This document shows, one piece after another, positions 6,005 to 6,551 of a DNA stretch of 6,551 nt. How positions within the stretch are numbered: position 1 is the stretch's first letter; every line of letters starts with the position of its first letter. Source of the stretch: an uncultured Paraprevotella sp. (GTDB lineage: Bacteria; Bacteroidota; Bacteroidia; Bacteroidales; Bacteroidaceae); the NCBI GenBank assembly GCA_910584955.1, contig CAJUDC010000030.1, forward strand, positions 1 to 6,551. The letters are read 5' to 3'. Under the pieces are notes generated by a model, which saw only the letters and a list, made by a program, of their open reading frames with translations, had not been told where the DNA came from and made no database searches. Made by a program: the position numbers and the translations under genes.

Positions 6005-6052
6005 TAGCCGGAGACGGAGGCTGCCCCGACACAACTTAAAAACAAAAAGAAG

Positions 6053-6551
6053 ATGAAGAAATTTCTTTTTCTGGCAGTGATGTTGTGCTGCTCCCTGTGG
6101 GGCTTTGCACAGAAAACCGATGTGTTAATGGCTACGCTCCAGCATGGCGACCAGGTGAAGGTGTATTACGGACAAGATGCGTTCAAAGTCGCTTACGAGG
6201 CTGCTGCCGACAGCGGCGATGTAATTACGCTCAGTGCGGGAACGTTTTCTACGCCGTCTTATGTAAAGAAATCTCTGACGGTGGTTGGTGCGGGCTTCGA
6301 AACCGATGCGGATAAAGGAATTTATCCCACAATTTTGTCAAGTTATTTTCATTTTCAGCCGGGCGACTATGTGAATGAAGATGGTGAAATGGTTAAGGAA
6401 GGCATCTCGATAAACGGATCGCGTCTGGAAGGACTTTGTATACCGGGTGTGGTCATTTATGGAACTCGTAGCGCGGAGAATATTCAGTTGGTCAAGTGTA
6501 AATTGACAGGTCCTTTATCGCTCGCTGCCATCGTAAATAACTTGACTGTAC
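6053..6551 (+). CDS. Exported, probably parallel beta-helix protein (5' part, runs off the window)
   Basis: The frame is open for 166 codons to the right edge without a stop. It starts with a good signal peptide: MKK, a hydrophobic core FLFLAVMLCCSLWG (4-17), and a likely signal peptidase I site after GFA (17-19), leaving Gln20 as the first mature residue. No proper lipobox surrounds Cys12 and Cys13, so I do not call it a lipoprotein. The mature part begins MATLQHGDQVKVYYG (26-40), then DAFKVAYEAAADSGDVITLSAGTFS (42-66) and LTVVGAG (75-81). This resembles the opening turns of right-handed parallel beta-helix (pectin-lyase-like) repeats as in many Bacteroidales secreted proteins, in which hydrophobic strands such as VITLSAG and LTVVGAG stack; the NIQLVKCKL segment (143-151) continues that pattern. 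No catalytic residues can be identified in this fragment, so enzyme versus surface or structural role is open. The start is clear: A-rich leader, then the signal peptide. Confidence 0.8.
   Translation, partial: MKKFLFLAVMLCCSLWGFAQKTDVLMATLQHGDQVKVYYGQDAFKVAYEAAADSGDVITLSAGTFSTPSYVKKSLTVVGAGFETDADKGIYPTILSSYFHFQPGDYVNEDGEMVKEGISINGSRLEGLCIPGVVIYGTRSAENIQLVKCKLTGPLSLAAIVNNLTV

Noticed and set aside
1..6551. CRISPR array, tRNA gene, insertion sequence or defence system
   Set aside because: I saw no regularly spaced repeats, no tRNA cloverleaf, no transposase-like frame and no defence-type protein on either strand.

Overview
The window looks like a chromosomal stretch from a member of the Bacteroidales (Bacteroidota), probably one with fairly GC-rich genes. 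Two things support this. The promoters fit the Bacteroidota sigma pattern (-7 box TAnnTTTG, with a TTTG -33 box in the best case), with little sign of Shine-Dalgarno sequences. The gene content also fits: an etfB-etfA-acyl-CoA dehydrogenase operon, a DUF2461 gene next to bcp, and the start of a secreted protein resembling Bacteroidales parallel beta-helix proteins. I cannot name a genus from sequence alone.

Layout, left to right. Bases 1-450 hold no convincing gene: there is one orphan terminator-like hairpin (115-147) and a GC-richer patch (about 185-430) full of short inverted repeats. A textbook Bacteroidota promoter (451-481) drives a tight three-gene operon at 546-4163: etfB, etfA and a 569-residue acyl-CoA dehydrogenase. 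Gaps between the genes are 4 and 8 bases. The operon is closed by a long GC-rich hairpin (4182-4222). A second promoter (-7 box at 4367-4374) starts a two-gene unit, a DUF2461 protein and the thiol peroxidase Bcp, separated by 11 bases. This unit ends in two hairpin terminators one after the other (5564-5601 and 5611-5653).

Bases 5654-6052 have no supported protein gene. They do contain a perfect -7 box (5699-5706), then about 270 bases dense in potential stems, ending in an 89-base imperfect hairpin with a 15-bp perfect outer stem and a T-rich 3' flank. I read this as a probable small structured RNA, or a long attenuator-type leader. I do not recognise it as a known family, and it is the most interesting part of the window. 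From 6053 to the right edge runs the 5' part of a gene for an exported, probably beta-helical protein.

How the genes work together. The dehydrogenase removes two hydrogens from an acyl-CoA (or runs in reverse) and exchanges electrons with the EtfAB flavoprotein; all three parts are made from one transcript. EtfB carries the sequence version associated with electron-bifurcating ETFs rather than with the AMP-binding respiratory type, so the complex may couple NADH, ferredoxin and enoyl-CoA. Bcp detoxifies peroxides; its DUF2461 partner has no known function. In Bacteroides fragilis bcp is linked to recA, but here recA is not next to bcp.
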